Positions 38,160 to 46,403 of a stretch of 64,000 bases of DNA are shown in pieces (position 1 is the stretch's first letter; each line of letters opens with the position of its first letter). The stretch is from positions 2,418,001 to 2,482,000 of the forward strand of contig NZ_CP152474.1 in the NCBI RefSeq assembly GCF_039727615.1. Reading direction: 5' to 3'. Under the pieces are notes generated by a model. The model was not told the DNA's origin, made no database searches, and was given only the letters and a program-made list of their open reading frames with translations. The translations under genes were made by a program, and so were the position numbers. This DNA is from Leclercia sp. S52. Lineage in GTDB: Bacteria; Pseudomonadota; Gammaproteobacteria; Enterobacterales; Enterobacteriaceae.

Positions 38160-38738
38160 TTACGAGCCGGACTGGTTCAGCCTGACGACGAGATACACGC
38201 AGGGCTCGCTGCTTTCGTTGATAAACCGGCAGTCGTTAGGCGGGCCAAGTTCCAGACAGTCTCCGGCGCGCATTTCATGGCGGGTGTCCCCTTCCAGAAA
38301 CACCAGTTCGCCCGACTGGAGCCAGATCAGCTGGCGTGCAAGAGCATAAGAAGAGGCTGGCATTGGCACGTCGCTGCCGCCGGGAAGTTCAACCTGCACC
38401 ATGTCGATAGGCAGATCGGAGCGCGGCGAGACGTGACGACGCAGATAGTGCGTCTGCGGATCGCGCCACACCGGCTGGTTGGCAAAGCGCAACAGCTTGC
38501 CTTCCTGCAGTTCAGCGCGCGCGATAAGCGTGGACATGCTGATGCCAAATGCGCCGGAGAGTCGGGCCAGCAGCGTCGCCGTCGGGCTGCTCTCCGCGCG
38601 TTCAATTTTGTGGATCATCGCCCGTGAGACGCCGGCGCGTTCCGCCAGCTCGCTCAGCGACCAGCCGCGGGATTCACGCTCCAGCCGGATGCGGGCGCTG
38701 ATCCGCTGATTGATATTGTCTGGCATAGTATTCATCAC
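38160..38738 (-). CDS. XRE-family regulator with C-terminal cupin domain
   Basis: The 192-aa protein has an HTH (GWSLSELAERAGVSRAMIHKIERAESSPTATLLARL) followed by a cupin sensor domain (PASSYALARQLIWLQSGELVFLEGDTRHEMRAGDCLELGPPNDCRFIN). Such proteins sense small metabolites. It is divergent from mnaT, and a CACTATAGTGA-type operator appears at both ends of the gap, so it probably controls itself and mnaT-ydcZ. The start may be the first or third Met of MMNTMPDN. E. coli lacks this regulator at the site, as far as I recall. Confidence 0.85.
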   Translation of the reverse strand: MMNTMPDNINQRISARIRLERESRGWSLSELAERAGVSRAMIHKIERAESSPTATLLARLSGAFGISMSTLIARAELQEGKLLRFANQPVWRDPQTHYLRRHVSPRSDLPIDMVQVELPGGSDVPMPASSYALARQLIWLQSGELVFLEGDTRHEMRAGDCLELGPPNDCRFINESSEPCVYLVVRLNQSGS

Positions 38739-38739
38739 G

Positions 38740-38864
38740 TCATACTATAGTGAAAGTAATGGATTACAACGCGCTTTTTTTCATAACAAAAAGATATGGC
38801 TTATGCCGTAGCGTTAAACCGGTCACCCTGTGTAATATTGTGACGAAACGTATCACTATAGTGA
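38740..38864. promoter_or_regulatory. Two copies of an ACTATAGTGA operator
   Basis: The perfect palindrome TCACTATAGTGA (38853-38864) lies 23 bases before mnaT, and TCATACTATAGTGA (38740-38753) directly abuts the start of the XRE-cupin gene. One site per divergent gene indicates joint control. Confidence 0.75.
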
Positions 38865-38887
38865 ACAGACACAGCCAGAGGATCCCC

Positions 38888-39406
38888 ATGATTATTCGTC
38901 ACGCCTTAAAAGAGGACTGCGCCGCCATCGGTGAAATCTACAACCACGCGGTGCTGCACACCGCCGCGATCTGGAATGATGCCACGGTCGATACCGATAA
39001 CCGTATCGCCTGGTTCGAAGCGCGCCAGCTGATGGGCTATCCGGTGCTGGTCAGCGAAGAGGATGGCGTGGTGACCGGTTACGCTTCGTTCGGAGACTGG
39101 CGCGCCTTTGACGGTTTTCGTCATACCGTGGAGCACTCGGTGTATGTTCATCCGGATCATCAGGGCAAAGGCATTGGCCGCGAGCTGATGAAGGCCCTGA
39201 TCGCAGAAGCCCGCCGCATCGGCAAACACGTGATGGTGGCGGGGATAGAAGCGCAGAACAGCGCCTCTATTCATCTCCATGAGACCCTGGGCTTTGTCAC
39301 TACCGGTCAGATGCCGCAGGTGGGCACCAAGTTTGGCCGCTGGCTGGATCTGACCTTTATGCAGCTGCAGCTTGACGAGCGCACCGACCCGGATGCGATC
39401 GGATGA
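38888..39406 (+). CDS. mnaT: MnaT (YncA) L-amino acid N-acetyltransferase
   Basis: The 172-aa GNAT enzyme begins MIIRHALKEDCAAIGEIYNHAV and has the acetyl-CoA loop HPDHQGKGIGRELMKALI. It resembles phosphinothricin acetyltransferases; E. coli MnaT acetylates L-methionine and related analogues such as methionine sulfone/sulfoximine. The start at 38888 is preceded by AGAGGA; the open frame extends upstream across the operator. It overlaps ydcZ by four bases (ATGA). Confidence 0.92.
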   Translation: MIIRHALKEDCAAIGEIYNHAVLHTAAIWNDATVDTDNRIAWFEARQLMGYPVLVSEEDGVVTGYASFGDWRAFDGFRHTVEHSVYVHPDHQGKGIGRELMKALIAEARRIGKHVMVAGIEAQNSASIHLHETLGFVTTGQMPQVGTKFGRWLDLTFMQLQLDERTDPDAIG

Positions 39407-39852
39407 ATCAGTCGCTGACGCTGGTGTTTCTGGTGGCGGCAGGCATTGGCCTGGTGGTGCAGAACACCCTGATGGTACGCATCACTCAGACCTCGAGCAC
39501 CATTCTGATCGCCATGCTGCTCAACTCGCTGGTGGGGATTGTGCTGTTTGTGTCGATCCTGCTGATTAAAAACGGCGTCGCCGGGTTCAGCGAGCTGGTG
39601 CATACGGTGCGCTGGTGGACCCTGATCCCCGGCCTGCTGGGGTCGTTTTTTGTTTTTGCCAGCATCAGCGGCTATCAGTATGTCGGCGCGGCAACGACCA
39701 TTGCGGTGCTGGTCGCCAGCCAGCTAATTGGCGGTCTGGTGATGGACGTGGTGCGCAGCCAGGGGGTGCCGCTGAAGGCGCTGATCGGCCCGGTGTGCGG
39801 CGCGGTGCTGCTGGTGATTGGCGCCTGGCTGGTCGCCCGACGCCAGTTCTGA
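39403..39852 (+). CDS. ydcZ: YdcZ DMT-type inner-membrane protein (DUF606)
   Basis: The 149-aa protein has five hydrophobic segments and the DUF606 pattern GIGLVVQNTLMVRITQTSS...GLLGSFFVFASISGYQYVGAATTIAVLVASQL. It follows mnaT with a 4-base overlap as in E. coli. A transport role is likely but unproven. Confidence 0.9.
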   Translation: MNQSLTLVFLVAAGIGLVVQNTLMVRITQTSSTILIAMLLNSLVGIVLFVSILLIKNGVAGFSELVHTVRWWTLIPGLLGSFFVFASISGYQYVGAATTIAVLVASQLIGGLVMDVVRSQGVPLKALIGPVCGAVLLVIGAWLVARRQF

Positions 39853-39854
39853 AC

Positions 39855-40088
39855 TCAGAGGATCACGCCGCCTTTGGTCAGGCTCTCTTCGCGGGCTTCC
39901 TGCTCCTCTTTGTAGTGTTTGCCGTGATGAGCAATAGTCGTGCGAAGACGCTGCTGCTGGGTATAGCGATCTTCCCGGCTTAACCCGGTGTCTTCGCTGA
40001 GTTCGATCAGCAACTCGTTCATATGAACGATCACGCTTTCCTCTACCGCGGCGTCAACGCGGGCGATAACTTCCTCTAAATGTGACAT
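39855..40088 (-). CDS. ydcY: YdcY, small conserved protein of unknown function (DUF2526)
   Basis: The 77-aa acidic helical protein (MSHLEEVIARVDAAVEESV...LTKGGVIL) is nearly identical in pattern to E. coli YdcY. The ATG at 40088 is preceded by AAGGAG; a GTG six bases upstream is also open. It is convergent with ydcZ with two bases between stops. No function is known. Confidence 0.9.
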   Translation of the reverse strand: MSHLEEVIARVDAAVEESVIVHMNELLIELSEDTGLSREDRYTQQQRLRTTIAHHGKHYKEEQEAREESLTKGGVIL

Positions 40089-40104
40089 TGTCACTCCTTG
40101 TGTT

Positions 40105-40166
40105 TGCCCGGCGGCGCTACGCTTGCCGGGCCTACGGTTTGTTCCCTCTCCCCTTTGGGGAGAGGG
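40105..40166. repeat. REP unit and CCCTCTCCCC hairpin
   Basis: REP at 40105-40135, then CCCTCTCCCC-ttt-GGGGAGAGGG at 40144-40166 followed by TCAGGGTGAGGGG. This is the mirror of the composite at 11697-11780. Confidence 0.75.
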
Positions 40167-40196
40167 TCAGGGTGAGGGGCTCAGGCCGCACCAGAC

Positions 40197-41795
40197 TTAG
40201 TTCAGTTTCGCCTTCGAGAAATCGCTCCCCATCAGGCTTACGCTGTACCCGCTGACGTTGCTGCGGGTGGCGTAGAAGGTTTTGCCGTTCGCCAGCGCAA
40301 TCCACGGGGCCTGCTGGTAGAAGATCTCCTGCGCCTGGCTGTAAAGCTTCGCGCGGGCAGCCGGATCGCTGGTCAACTTCGCCTTCTGGACCAGGTCATC
40401 ATAGCCCTTGTCGCACCAGCGTGCAGCATTGGAGCCGGTTTTAATGCTGTCACAGCCCAGCAGCACGTCGGCAAAGTTATCCGGGTCGCCGTTATCCGAC
40501 ATCCAGCCAAACAGCGCGCTATCGTGCTCGCCTTTACGCATTCCGGAGAGATACTCGCCCCACTCGTAAGAGACGATTTTCGCTTTGATGCCCACCTTCG
40601 CCCAGTCGTTCTGGATCATCTCGGCAATGCGGCGCGAGTTCGGGTTATACGGACGCTGCACCGGCATCGACCACAGGGTCACTTCCGCACCCTGCTCCAG
40701 CCCGGCCTGTTTCAGCAGCGCTTTCGCTTTTTCCGGATCGTAGCCGTAGTCCTTGAGGTCTTTATTAAAGCCCATCATGTTCGGCGGGATCGGCGATTTT
40801 GCCACCGTGCCGGAGCCCATAAACACCGCGTTAATAATGGCGTTTTTATCGGTGGCGTAGTTCAGCGCCTGACGCACCAGCACGTTATCAAACGGTTTTT
40901 TCTCGGTGTTGAACGCCAGATAGCCGACGTTCAGCGCATCTACCGAGTGCAAGGTCAGATCTTTGTTTTTCTTGATCACGTCAAACTGCACCGGGGATGG
41001 CGCAGGAATGATCTGGCACTCGTTAGTCTGCAGCTTCGCCAGGCGGGTTTCGACGTTCGGGGTGATGGAGAAGATCAGATGTTTGGTCGGTACCGCGCCA
41101 TCCCAGTAGTTCGGGTTCGCCAGATAGCGGATCTGCGAGTCGGTTTTATACTGCTGCAGCACGTAAGGGCCAGTGCCGATCGGCCAGGTATCGACGTTCT
41201 CCGGGGTGCCTTTTTTCAGCATCGCGTCGGCATATTCTGCGGAGAGGATCGAGGCGAAGTCCATCCCCCAGTCGGCGAGGAACGCGGCATTCGGTTCGCT
41301 CAGCACAAACTGGACGTGGGTATCATCCACCTTCTTCACCTCCTGGATCAGTTTATCCAGGCCAACGTCGTTGAAGTATTCGTAGTTACCCTGGGACACG
41401 TTGTGATACGGATGCTTAGGGTCTTTCTGACGCATCACCGAGAAAATAACGTCATCGGCGTTAAAGTCGCGGGTCGGTTTAAAGAATTTATTGCTGTTGA
41501 ACTTCACCCCTTTGCGCAGGGTAAAGGTATAGGTTTTGCCATCCGGGGAGATGGTCCAGGATTCCGCCAGCGACGGCACCGGGGTGTTTTTCACCGGATC
41601 GAAGTTGATCAGGCGGTTATAGAGCACCTGCGAACTGGCGACGAAGGTCGGGCCGGAGCTGGCGATCTGCGGGTTAAACGACTCTGGCGAGGCTTCTGAG
41701 CAGTAAATAATCGTATCGTTATTAGCCGCCCATGCGGCACCCGCCGGCAACAGCGCGCTTAATGCCAGCGCGAGGAGAGTTTTCCCTGTAGACAT
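40197..41795 (-). CDS. DppA-like peptide ABC transporter binding protein
   Basis: The 532-aa periplasmic protein belongs to binding-protein family 5 and is closely similar in pattern to DppA: IYCSEASPESFNPQIASSGPTFVASSQVLYNRL, DFNADDVIFSVMRQKDPKHPYH, LWSMPVQRPYNPNSRRIAEMIQNDWAKVG and GWMSDNGDPDNFADVLL. A signal peptide ends AWA. The start at 41795 has AGGTAA before it. No permease or ATPase gene is adjacent, so it probably feeds an existing Dpp-type transporter as an alternative binding protein. Ligands would be dipeptides or similar compounds. Confidence 0.88.
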   Translation of the reverse strand: MSTGKTLLALALSALLPAGAAWAANNDTIIYCSEASPESFNPQIASSGPTFVASSQVLYNRLINFDPVKNTPVPSLAESWTISPDGKTYTFTLRKGVKFNSNKFFKPTRDFNADDVIFSVMRQKDPKHPYHNVSQGNYEYFNDVGLDKLIQEVKKVDDTHVQFVLSEPNAAFLADWGMDFASILSAEYADAMLKKGTPENVDTWPIGTGPYVLQQYKTDSQIRYLANPNYWDGAVPTKHLIFSITPNVETRLAKLQTNECQIIPAPSPVQFDVIKKNKDLTLHSVDALNVGYLAFNTEKKPFDNVLVRQALNYATDKNAIINAVFMGSGTVAKSPIPPNMMGFNKDLKDYGYDPEKAKALLKQAGLEQGAEVTLWSMPVQRPYNPNSRRIAEMIQNDWAKVGIKAKIVSYEWGEYLSGMRKGEHDSALFGWMSDNGDPDNFADVLLGCDSIKTGSNAARWCDKGYDDLVQKAKLTSDPAARAKLYSQAQEIFYQQAPWIALANGKTFYATRSNVSGYSVSLMGSDFSKAKLN

Positions 41796-42076
41796 GTTTA
41801 TTACCTGTTTGGATTTATTATTTAGAATAGTAATAACAGCACACCACCCTTCCCCTGGCAAATAACGAAACACTATCAGGTTATTCTAAAGCAGTTATTT
41901 CCGCTGATTTTCTCACCACCAGCGGAACAGTGATTTGCCTTAAGGTACATTCAACGTCAAGCACTTTCCGCGCCCTCAATGCAGTAAGAAATCACCCCTT
42001 TTGCCGTCTCTTCTGCCGTTTGCTTGCCCGCAGATTTCGTAAAGTAGACGCGTGAAAAAGTCTATGGGACCAAATC

Positions 42077-43417
42077 GTGGCAAAAACCCTTTTACGCAGC
42101 GGCAATCTTGATGATTTCCAGGCCGTTGGCGGCGGCGGACAGGCCGTATTTGAATCAGCATTGCAAATCCGTGAGGCCCTGCGCCTGCGCAAACAGCAGT
42201 CAATCGTCGATTGTCTGGCGATCCCACAGGTCAACGATGAAGGCGACCGGGTAGACTGGTACTCGCCGACCGAAGGCGCGGTGACCAGCTGGAAAGCCGC
42301 CGACGAAGACGCGCGCTTTCGGGCGCTGCGCCTGCTGGAAAGCACCCTGTCCAGCGTGGAATCCCTGAGCAAGAAATCGCTCCAGTCGCCAAAAACCGCC
42401 CAACAGCTGTTTGGTTCCCTGCTCTCTAAAGCGTTCCAGTTCCCGGGGGAAAACTTCCTGTTCCTGGTGGACGGTAAGCCGGTGATCACCTTCTGGGGTT
42501 TTGTGAACCTCAATGAAAATGCGCGCGAAGATATTCTCGACTGCCTGCGCGCCTCCCTGCTGCCGGTCCCGATGCCTGCCCCGGTTGTTGAGCCAGAACC
42601 CGAGCCGGAACCAGAACCGGCTATCGTCTTTGAAAAAGCTGATGAACCGCTGGTTGCCGCCCCGGCAACGGTGCATATCACCGCCGACGATCTGTACGAG
42701 GCGCATCCTGCTCCGGTGATGACCGCCAGCGAACCCGAGCCAGAACCCGCCCCGGCGATCGTCGCAGCAAAAAAACGCCGCGTTCCGCTGTGGGCGCTGC
42801 CTGTTGCTGCCGTGGTGGTTGCCGCCGCGGCCGCCCCGCTGCTGTGGCCAAAGCAGCCTGCAACCGTTGAACCGGCAAAAGTCGCCGTTGCTGCGCCGGT
42901 GGCAATTGCACCAAAACCGGTGGCCGCCGTCGAACCTCTGCCGCTGAATTTACCGCTGCATCAGGCGGAAGTGGCCGCCGTTAAAGCGCCTGCGCCGGTT
43001 GCGCCGGAACCGGTAGTGATTACTGCGATCCCGAAAGATGCAATGGTGATGGAAGCCGGTCAGGTGAAATCCGGCTCGACCCGTTTTCTTAACGGCAGCT
43101 GGCGCGCGATGCTGGAGGTGACCGATCCGATCACCGGTAAGCCGCCGTCAGTGCGCTATCAGATCCAGAACAATAAAGGGTCGGCCCGCGTCGTTCACGG
43201 TGACAACGTGGTCTGCCGCGCGGAGGTCTTCTCCGGGCTGCACAGCAACGGTGAGCTGCTGATTAAAACCCGCGGCAATGCCCGCTGCGCCGACGGCTCG
43301 CGCTACCCGATGCCGGAAATTACCTGTAAAGCCGGTACCAACGACGTGGCAGAATGCAGCGCGCGCTACGACGCGAAAACCGTGGTTCCATTGACATTCA
43401 GGAAGGCAGGTGCGTGA
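42077..43417 (+). CDS. srfA: SrfA, first gene of srfABC
   Basis: The 446-aa protein starts with GTG at 42077 (VAKTLLRSGNLDDFQAVGGGGQAVFESALQIREALRLRKQQ). A cytoplasmic N-terminal half, a P/E-rich linker with repeated EPEPEPEP, one membrane segment (LWALPVAAVVVAAAAAPLLW, about residues 236-255), another P/A-rich linker and a C-terminal domain with paired cysteines can be seen. This topology places the C-terminus in the periplasm. The family is named for SsrB-regulated factors of Salmonella. The biochemical function is unknown. srfB follows after four bases. Confidence 0.85.
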   Translation: MAKTLLRSGNLDDFQAVGGGGQAVFESALQIREALRLRKQQSIVDCLAIPQVNDEGDRVDWYSPTEGAVTSWKAADEDARFRALRLLESTLSSVESLSKKSLQSPKTAQQLFGSLLSKAFQFPGENFLFLVDGKPVITFWGFVNLNENAREDILDCLRASLLPVPMPAPVVEPEPEPEPEPAIVFEKADEPLVAAPATVHITADDLYEAHPAPVMTASEPEPEPAPAIVAAKKRRVPLWALPVAAVVVAAAAAPLLWPKQPATVEPAKVAVAAPVAIAPKPVAAVEPLPLNLPLHQAEVAAVKAPAPVAPEPVVITAIPKDAMVMEAGQVKSGSTRFLNGSWRAMLEVTDPITGKPPSVRYQIQNNKGSARVVHGDNVVCRAEVFSGLHSNGELLIKTRGNARCADGSRYPMPEITCKAGTNDVAECSARYDAKTVVPLTFRKAGA

Positions 43418-43421
43418 TCCT

Positions 43422-46403
43422 ATGCTGGTAAACCTTTGCGACTACAAACAGAGCGTCACGCTGATTGCGAACAGCGGCGTTCAGTTTCTTGATTTTGGCC
43501 TGACGCCGCAGGACTCCGCCCAGAGCGGACGTTTCGTGCGTAAAACCGCGAATGGCCCCCTGCTGCGCCTGGATTTCGATCTGGTGAATGGCCGCTATAC
43601 CCTGCCCGCCGCAGGTGGTGGACAGCCGGAAGTGGTTAAACCCGAAAGCACCATTTTGCTCCAGCAGTCGCTGGCGGTGCTGGACGGCGTCTGGCTGCCG
43701 GTCCCGTTCTTACGCTTTAACCCGCCGCGCACCTTCGTCGAAGGCCCGGATAACTGGGCGCGGGTGCAGGTGCGCAAGCTGGAGACCCCGGACAACGCCG
43801 GGAACAGCCACCGCGTGACCCTGGCGCTGGACAGTCAGATTGCGGCCCACGCCACCAGCCCGCTGTCGCCGGTGGAGAACGATATTCTCAACGGCACCCG
43901 CTTCGCGCTGGCCTGGCGCGACGACGAAGTGGCGAACTTCCTCGACCAGACCTGGATTGACGGCTGGTTGCGCGAAGCCTTCTCTCAGTACGCCGCGGGC
44001 GTGGAGAACCGCGCCGAGCGCGATCTCCAGCTGGCGATGCGTAACTTTGAGTACCAGGCGCACTGGCTGAATATTATGGCGATGCTGGGCGAACAGCTGA
44101 CGGTGCCGGAAGTGAAATTTGTCACCCACACCCTCAGCACCCCGGCGATCCCGGTAGATCTGATCCTCGATGTCGGCAACACCCACACCTGCGGCGTGAT
44201 CATTGAAGACCACGGCGACGCCAACGACGGCCTGCGCCAGACCGCCGAACTGCAGGTGCGCTCCCTGAGTGAACCGCAGTTCCTCAACGAGCCGCTGTTT
44301 ACCAGCCGTCTGGAGTTTTCCGAAGCCCGCTTCGGCAAGCAGCACTTCTCGGTGGAGAGCGGCCGCGAAGATGCCTTCGTCTGGCCGTCCATCGTGCGCG
44401 TCGGCGACGAGGCGCGGAAGCTGGCGACCCAGCGTCTGGGCACCGAAGGCAACAGCGGTATCTCCAGCCCGCGCCGCTATCTGTGGGATGAAACCCCGGT
44501 GGTGCAGGACTGGCGTTTCAGCCAGATGAACAGCAAAACCCAGCGCGAGCCGCTGGCGACCGCCTTCCCGCTGATGAACCTGATGAACGATGACGGCCAG
44601 CCGCTGTTCACCCTGCCGCAGGATGAGCGTCTGCCGGTCTTCTCGCCGCAGTACAGTCGCAGCACCCTGATGACCCATATGCTCTGCGAGCTGCTGGCGC
44701 AGGCGCTGGGGCAGATCAACAGCGTCGCCACCCGACTCCGTCTGGGCTTCCCGGCCTCGCCGCGTCAGCTGCGCACCCTGATCCTCACCCTGCCGTCGGC
44801 AATGCCGAAGCAGGAGCGCGAGATCTTCCGCCGCCGCATGTTCGAAGCCATCGCCATCGTCTGGAAAGCGATGGGCTGGCATCCGCAGGATGACGACTTC
44901 TCCAGCCGCAAGCAGCAGGAGAAGAGCGTGGTGCCGGTGCCGGAGATCCAGATGGAGTGGGACGAAGCCAGCTGCGGCCAGCTGGTGTGGCTCTATAACG
45001 AAGCCATCTCCCATTACAACGGCCAGACCGAAGCCTTCTTCGCCGCCGTGGCGCGCCCGGATCGCGAGCCGGAGCCAGGCTGTGCCCCGGGTCGCGCCCT
45101 TCGCGTGGCCTCGATTGATATCGGCGGCGGCACCACCGATATGGCGATCACCCATTATCAGCTCGACGATGGCTCGGGCAGCAACGTTAAAATCACCCCG
45201 CAGCTGCTGTTCCGTGAAGGCTTTAAGGTGGCGGGCGATGACACCCTGCTGGATGTGATCCAGCGTTACGTCCTGCCTGCCCTGCAGACGCAGCTGCAGA
45301 AGTCCGGCATTGCCGATGCTACGCTGCTGATGGCCTCGCTGTTCGGCGACTCCGGGCGCATCGACACCCAGGCGGTGCTGCGCCAGCAAACGGCGCTGCA
45401 GCTGTTTATGCCGATTGGCCATGCGATCCTCGCCGCCTGGGAAGCCAGCGATATCGACAATCCGCTCGACGGGCTGCACGCCACCTTCGGCGATCTGCTG
45501 ACCCGCAAGCCGACGCGCAACGTGATGAACTATCTGCAGCAGGCCATCGAACACGCCCTGCCTGCCGGGTCAGAACCGTTCGACCTGTTCGCCGTGCCGC
45601 TGCACGTCAACTTCCGCGAGATGCAGGATGCGATGCTGGCCGGGCACTTTACCCTGGCCGCGCCGCTGCACGCGGTGGCGGAGGCGATCTCCCACTACGC
45701 CTGCGATATTCTGCTGATCACCGGCCGTCCGGGCTGTCTGCCGGGCGTCCAGGCGTTGATCCGCCATCTGCAGCCGGTGCCGGTCAGCCGGATGGTATGG
45801 CTGGATAAGTACCGGGTGCATGAGTGGTATCCGTTCAGCCAGCAGGGGCGCATTGGCAACCCGAAATCCACCGCGGCGGTCGGGGCGATGCTTTGCAGCC
45901 TGGCGCTGGATCTGCGTCTGCCGCGCTTTAACTTTAAGGCGGCGGATATCGGGGCGTACTCTACCGTGCGCTACCTGGGCGTGCTGGATAACACGGTTAA
46001 TACCCTGCGCGATGAAAACGTCTGGTATCAGGACATCGACCTCGACAAGCCGGGCGCGAAGCTGGATACGCGCCTGCACTTCCCGCTGCGCGGCAACGTG
46101 ACCCTCGGTTTCCGTCAGCTGGCGAACGCCCGCTGGCCCGCCACCCCGCTCTATACGCTGAGCATTAACTCGGCGGAGCTGGCGAAATCCATCGCCGGGG
46201 ACGGGGTGCTGAACGTGCGCCTGAAGCTGTGCGGCGGCAATAAACAGGATGGCCCGGAAGCCTTTGAGCTGAGCGATGCCTGGCTGCAGGACGGTACGCC
46301 GGTGCCGCCCGATGCCCTGACCTTTAAACTGAATACCCTGGCCGACCGCCGACATAGCGGCAGCCACTATTGGATCGACAGCGGGAGCGTATACCTGAAA
46401 TGA
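43422..46403 (+). CDS. srfB: SrfB, large actin/Hsp70-like ATPase-fold protein
   Basis: The 993-aa protein contains an actin/Hsp70-type core: DLILDVGNTHTCGVIIED (phosphate-1-like, about residues 244-261) and RVASIDIGGGTTDMAITHY (phosphate-2-like, about residue 560), with a later GRPGCLPGVQALIR adenosine-type motif. This suggests ATP-dependent conformational cycling. It is annotated as virulence factor SrfB in Salmonella, and srfABC products of Xenorhabdus have been reported toxic to cultured cells. The ATG at 43422 is preferred over the GTG at 43410, which overlaps srfA. srfC starts within its stop codon (ATGA). Confidence 0.85.
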   Translation: MLVNLCDYKQSVTLIANSGVQFLDFGLTPQDSAQSGRFVRKTANGPLLRLDFDLVNGRYTLPAAGGGQPEVVKPESTILLQQSLAVLDGVWLPVPFLRFNPPRTFVEGPDNWARVQVRKLETPDNAGNSHRVTLALDSQIAAHATSPLSPVENDILNGTRFALAWRDDEVANFLDQTWIDGWLREAFSQYAAGVENRAERDLQLAMRNFEYQAHWLNIMAMLGEQLTVPEVKFVTHTLSTPAIPVDLILDVGNTHTCGVIIEDHGDANDGLRQTAELQVRSLSEPQFLNEPLFTSRLEFSEARFGKQHFSVESGREDAFVWPSIVRVGDEARKLATQRLGTEGNSGISSPRRYLWDETPVVQDWRFSQMNSKTQREPLATAFPLMNLMNDDGQPLFTLPQDERLPVFSPQYSRSTLMTHMLCELLAQALGQINSVATRLRLGFPASPRQLRTLILTLPSAMPKQEREIFRRRMFEAIAIVWKAMGWHPQDDDFSSRKQQEKSVVPVPEIQMEWDEASCGQLVWLYNEAISHYNGQTEAFFAAVARPDREPEPGCAPGRALRVASIDIGGGTTDMAITHYQLDDGSGSNVKITPQLLFREGFKVAGDDTLLDVIQRYVLPALQTQLQKSGIADATLLMASLFGDSGRIDTQAVLRQQTALQLFMPIGHAILAAWEASDIDNPLDGLHATFGDLLTRKPTRNVMNYLQQAIEHALPAGSEPFDLFAVPLHVNFREMQDAMLAGHFTLAAPLHAVAEAISHYACDILLITGRPGCLPGVQALIRHLQPVPVSRMVWLDKYRVHEWYPFSQQGRIGNPKSTAAVGAMLCSLALDLRLPRFNFKAADIGAYSTVRYLGVLDNTVNTLRDENVWYQDIDLDKPGAKLDTRLHFPLRGNVTLGFRQLANARWPATPLYTLSINSAELAKSIAGDGVLNVRLKLCGGNKQDGPEAFELSDAWLQDGTPVPPDALTFKLNTLADRRHSGSHYWIDSGSVYLK

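Noticed and set aside
43710..45554. 614-aa open frame antisense to srfB
   Set aside because: Composition is the usual arginine/histidine-rich antisense shadow of a GC-rich gene and it lacks any recognised motif, in contrast to SrfB on the other strand.
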